From assembly GCA_036501535.1 (NCBI GenBank), contig DASYAE010000219.1, positions 1 to 23,743 of the forward strand: 23,743 nt of DNA, in the 5' to 3' direction. The first letter of the stretch is position 1, and each line of letters starts with the position of its first letter. This stretch comes from DASYAE01 sp036501535 (lineage in GTDB: Bacteria; Actinomycetota; Actinomycetes; Streptomycetales; Catenulisporaceae). The notes beneath the pieces were generated by a model that searched no databases, was not told the DNA's origin, and saw only the letters and a list, made by a program, of their open reading frames with translations. Shown here in pieces: positions 23,501 to 23,743 of the stretch. The translations under genes were made by a program, and so were the position numbers.

Positions 23501-23743
23501 AGTGCGGTGGATGGCAACACTGGTACCTATTGGGAGAGCACGGACAATGCGTTCCCGCAGTGGTTCCAGGTGGATCTGGGTTCGGCCAAGACGGTCGGCC
23601 GGCTCGTGCTGGACCTGCCGCCGTCCAGCGCCTGGGGGACGCGGACCCAGACGATCCTGATCCAGGGCAGCACGGACGGGACGAACTACAGCACGCTGGT
23701 TGCTTCGGCGAACTACACCTTCACCAGTCCGGCCAACACGGTG
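20528..23743 (+). CDS. Secreted GH87-like modular hydrolase, paralogue (partial 3')
   Basis: 1072 codons are open to the window edge with no stop. Signal peptide ~1-46 (RGRFIALAAAAVTALG, cleavage near AFA-Q). A CBM35-like sandwich (~70-215) opens FTEYEAESASTTG. The beta-helix domain (~228-590) opens EGADPTGANDSTNAFNSAI. D372 (DADGLN) and D395-D396 (NTGDDGLAIW) repeat the 23/24-residue spacing of the minus-strand paralogue. The tail is ASH-like, F5/8C, ASH-like, F5/8C so far, one ASH-like module fewer between helix and first F5/8C than the paralogue. The ATG at 20528 has AGGA 5 nt upstream; an in-frame ATG at 20504 has none. Likely extracellular alpha-glucan hydrolysis with polysaccharide-binding tail modules, by family resemblance. 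Confidence 0.83.
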   Translation, partial: MSIRHRPPDGPRAAVTHRGRFIALAAAAVTALGVAPALLAATPAFAQPGTPPYWAQSPFNVPSGTGASLGFTEYEAESASTTGTIIGPDFAQGDLATEASGREAVQLSSQGQYVQFTLTSAANAFDLHYAVPQGSSGSLDVYVNGTELSQHLSLTSAYSYISTGSITGSMTHKMYDDTRMMFGQTYQAGTTVKFQVDSGDTATPYTLDVADFYNVPAAISQPADTVSVVTEGADPTGANDSTNAFNSAITAANAAGEAVWIPSGTFLVNNHLNISSGTIEGAGDWYSQVKSNELIDNTSDVPGPINLSNFAILGSQVGRNDSSVSNAIDGSLGAGWTVNGLWIQDTNVGFWLQYGNSNCTVENSVVESTDADGLNFNGNATNCTVKNNFLRNTGDDGLAIWSYPTADSGITFSNNTIVQPTLANGIADYGGSSNTISDNVVADTEPLGSGIAISNEAFLQPFTPLSGTINVTGNYVIRSGEYNPNWSHPMGAVQFDAYDTSFTNVTVNYSGGAILDSPYEAFEFVGGAGTGQTVTGVNISNVQVQNTGTTVMQAETGGSASVSGVTASGVGVSGAYNDGYNSGTYTPGAFTFNLGSGNSGWSTTPDLTSFPEPVQAGSLKASTTSLSFGDVNTGSTSAAQSVTVTNPGTSAAAISSVSATSNFSQTNNCGSSLAAGASCTVNVTFAPTSGGSLTGTLSVASNAPGSPLTVALSGKGVSATTDLAQGQPATASSDFETFVPSNVTDGDTSTYWESQDGAGYPQTVTVDLGATMSIGSLTLNLPPSSAWNTRTETLSVLGSTNGTSFSQIVPSAGYTFNPSTNNSVNISLPSGTSTRYVELSFTANTGWSAAQLSELQVFSGGSTNGGSSALTANPSSLSFGSVNVGSSATQSVTVSNPGSTAASISSILAGSPFGETNTCGSSLAAGGSCTVTVQFAPSASGSAAGTLSVASSAPSSPLSVALSGSGVTANTNLALNQPTSASGYTQSYVPASAVDGNTGTYWESTDNAFPQWFQVDLGSAKTVGRLVLDLPPSSAWGTRTQTILIQGSTDGTNYSTLVASANYTFTSPANTV

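Overview
High-GC DNA, GC-rich codon third positions, several 4-base ATGA stop/start overlaps, GTG starts and two-component/ABC-FtsX modules point to a filamentous soil actinobacterium (Streptomyces or Catenulisporales type). This is inference from sequence character. No rRNA, tRNA, IS element or CRISPR array was seen.

Layout. (1) 1-4822: a NarL/DesK-type sensor kinase and its response regulator (minus strand, regulator cut by the window edge) diverge from an ABC ATPase and an 803-residue FtsX-type permease. A 29-codon ORF sits between ATPase and permease with an ATGA overlap on each side. A 30-bp near-perfect palindrome lies in the divergent promoter region. (2) 5017-8981, minus strand: an apparent rifamycin-response operon. 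A rifamycin-associated element (RAE) precedes a GT1 glycosyltransferase (rgt-like), then a HelR-type RNA polymerase-recycling helicase (ATGA-coupled), then a small VOC/glyoxalase-fold protein. (3) 9183-12800, minus: a large secreted right-handed beta-helix hydrolase resembling GH87 alpha-1,3-glucanase/mycodextranase, with CBM35-like, HYDIN/ASH-like and F5/8C (discoidin) modules. (4) 13385-13990: a secreted or membrane-anchored protein of unknown function. (5) 14001-18038: an ArsR-like regulator diverging from a second ABC-FtsX pair, with a TGCAAA/TTTGCA operator candidate between them; the permease reading frame is broken near 16610. (6) 18117-20234: a protein-kinase-fold phosphotransferase, a small hypothetical gene with an 18-nt in-frame tandem duplication at its start, and a small P-loop kinase. 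(7) 20528-23743+: a second GH87-like modular hydrolase, paralogous to the first, running off the window.

How they fit: the RAE-rgt-helR-VOC block would combine drug modification with target protection against rifamycins. The two hydrolases, likely aimed at fungal or other alpha-glucan, have recognisable promoters and share a short upstream element, so they may be co-regulated. The two ABC-FtsX systems, each next to its own regulator, look like inducible envelope-stress or antibiotic-export modules. The most notable observations are the RAE, the VOC gene inside that operon, the tiny doubly coupled ORF and the frameshifted permease.
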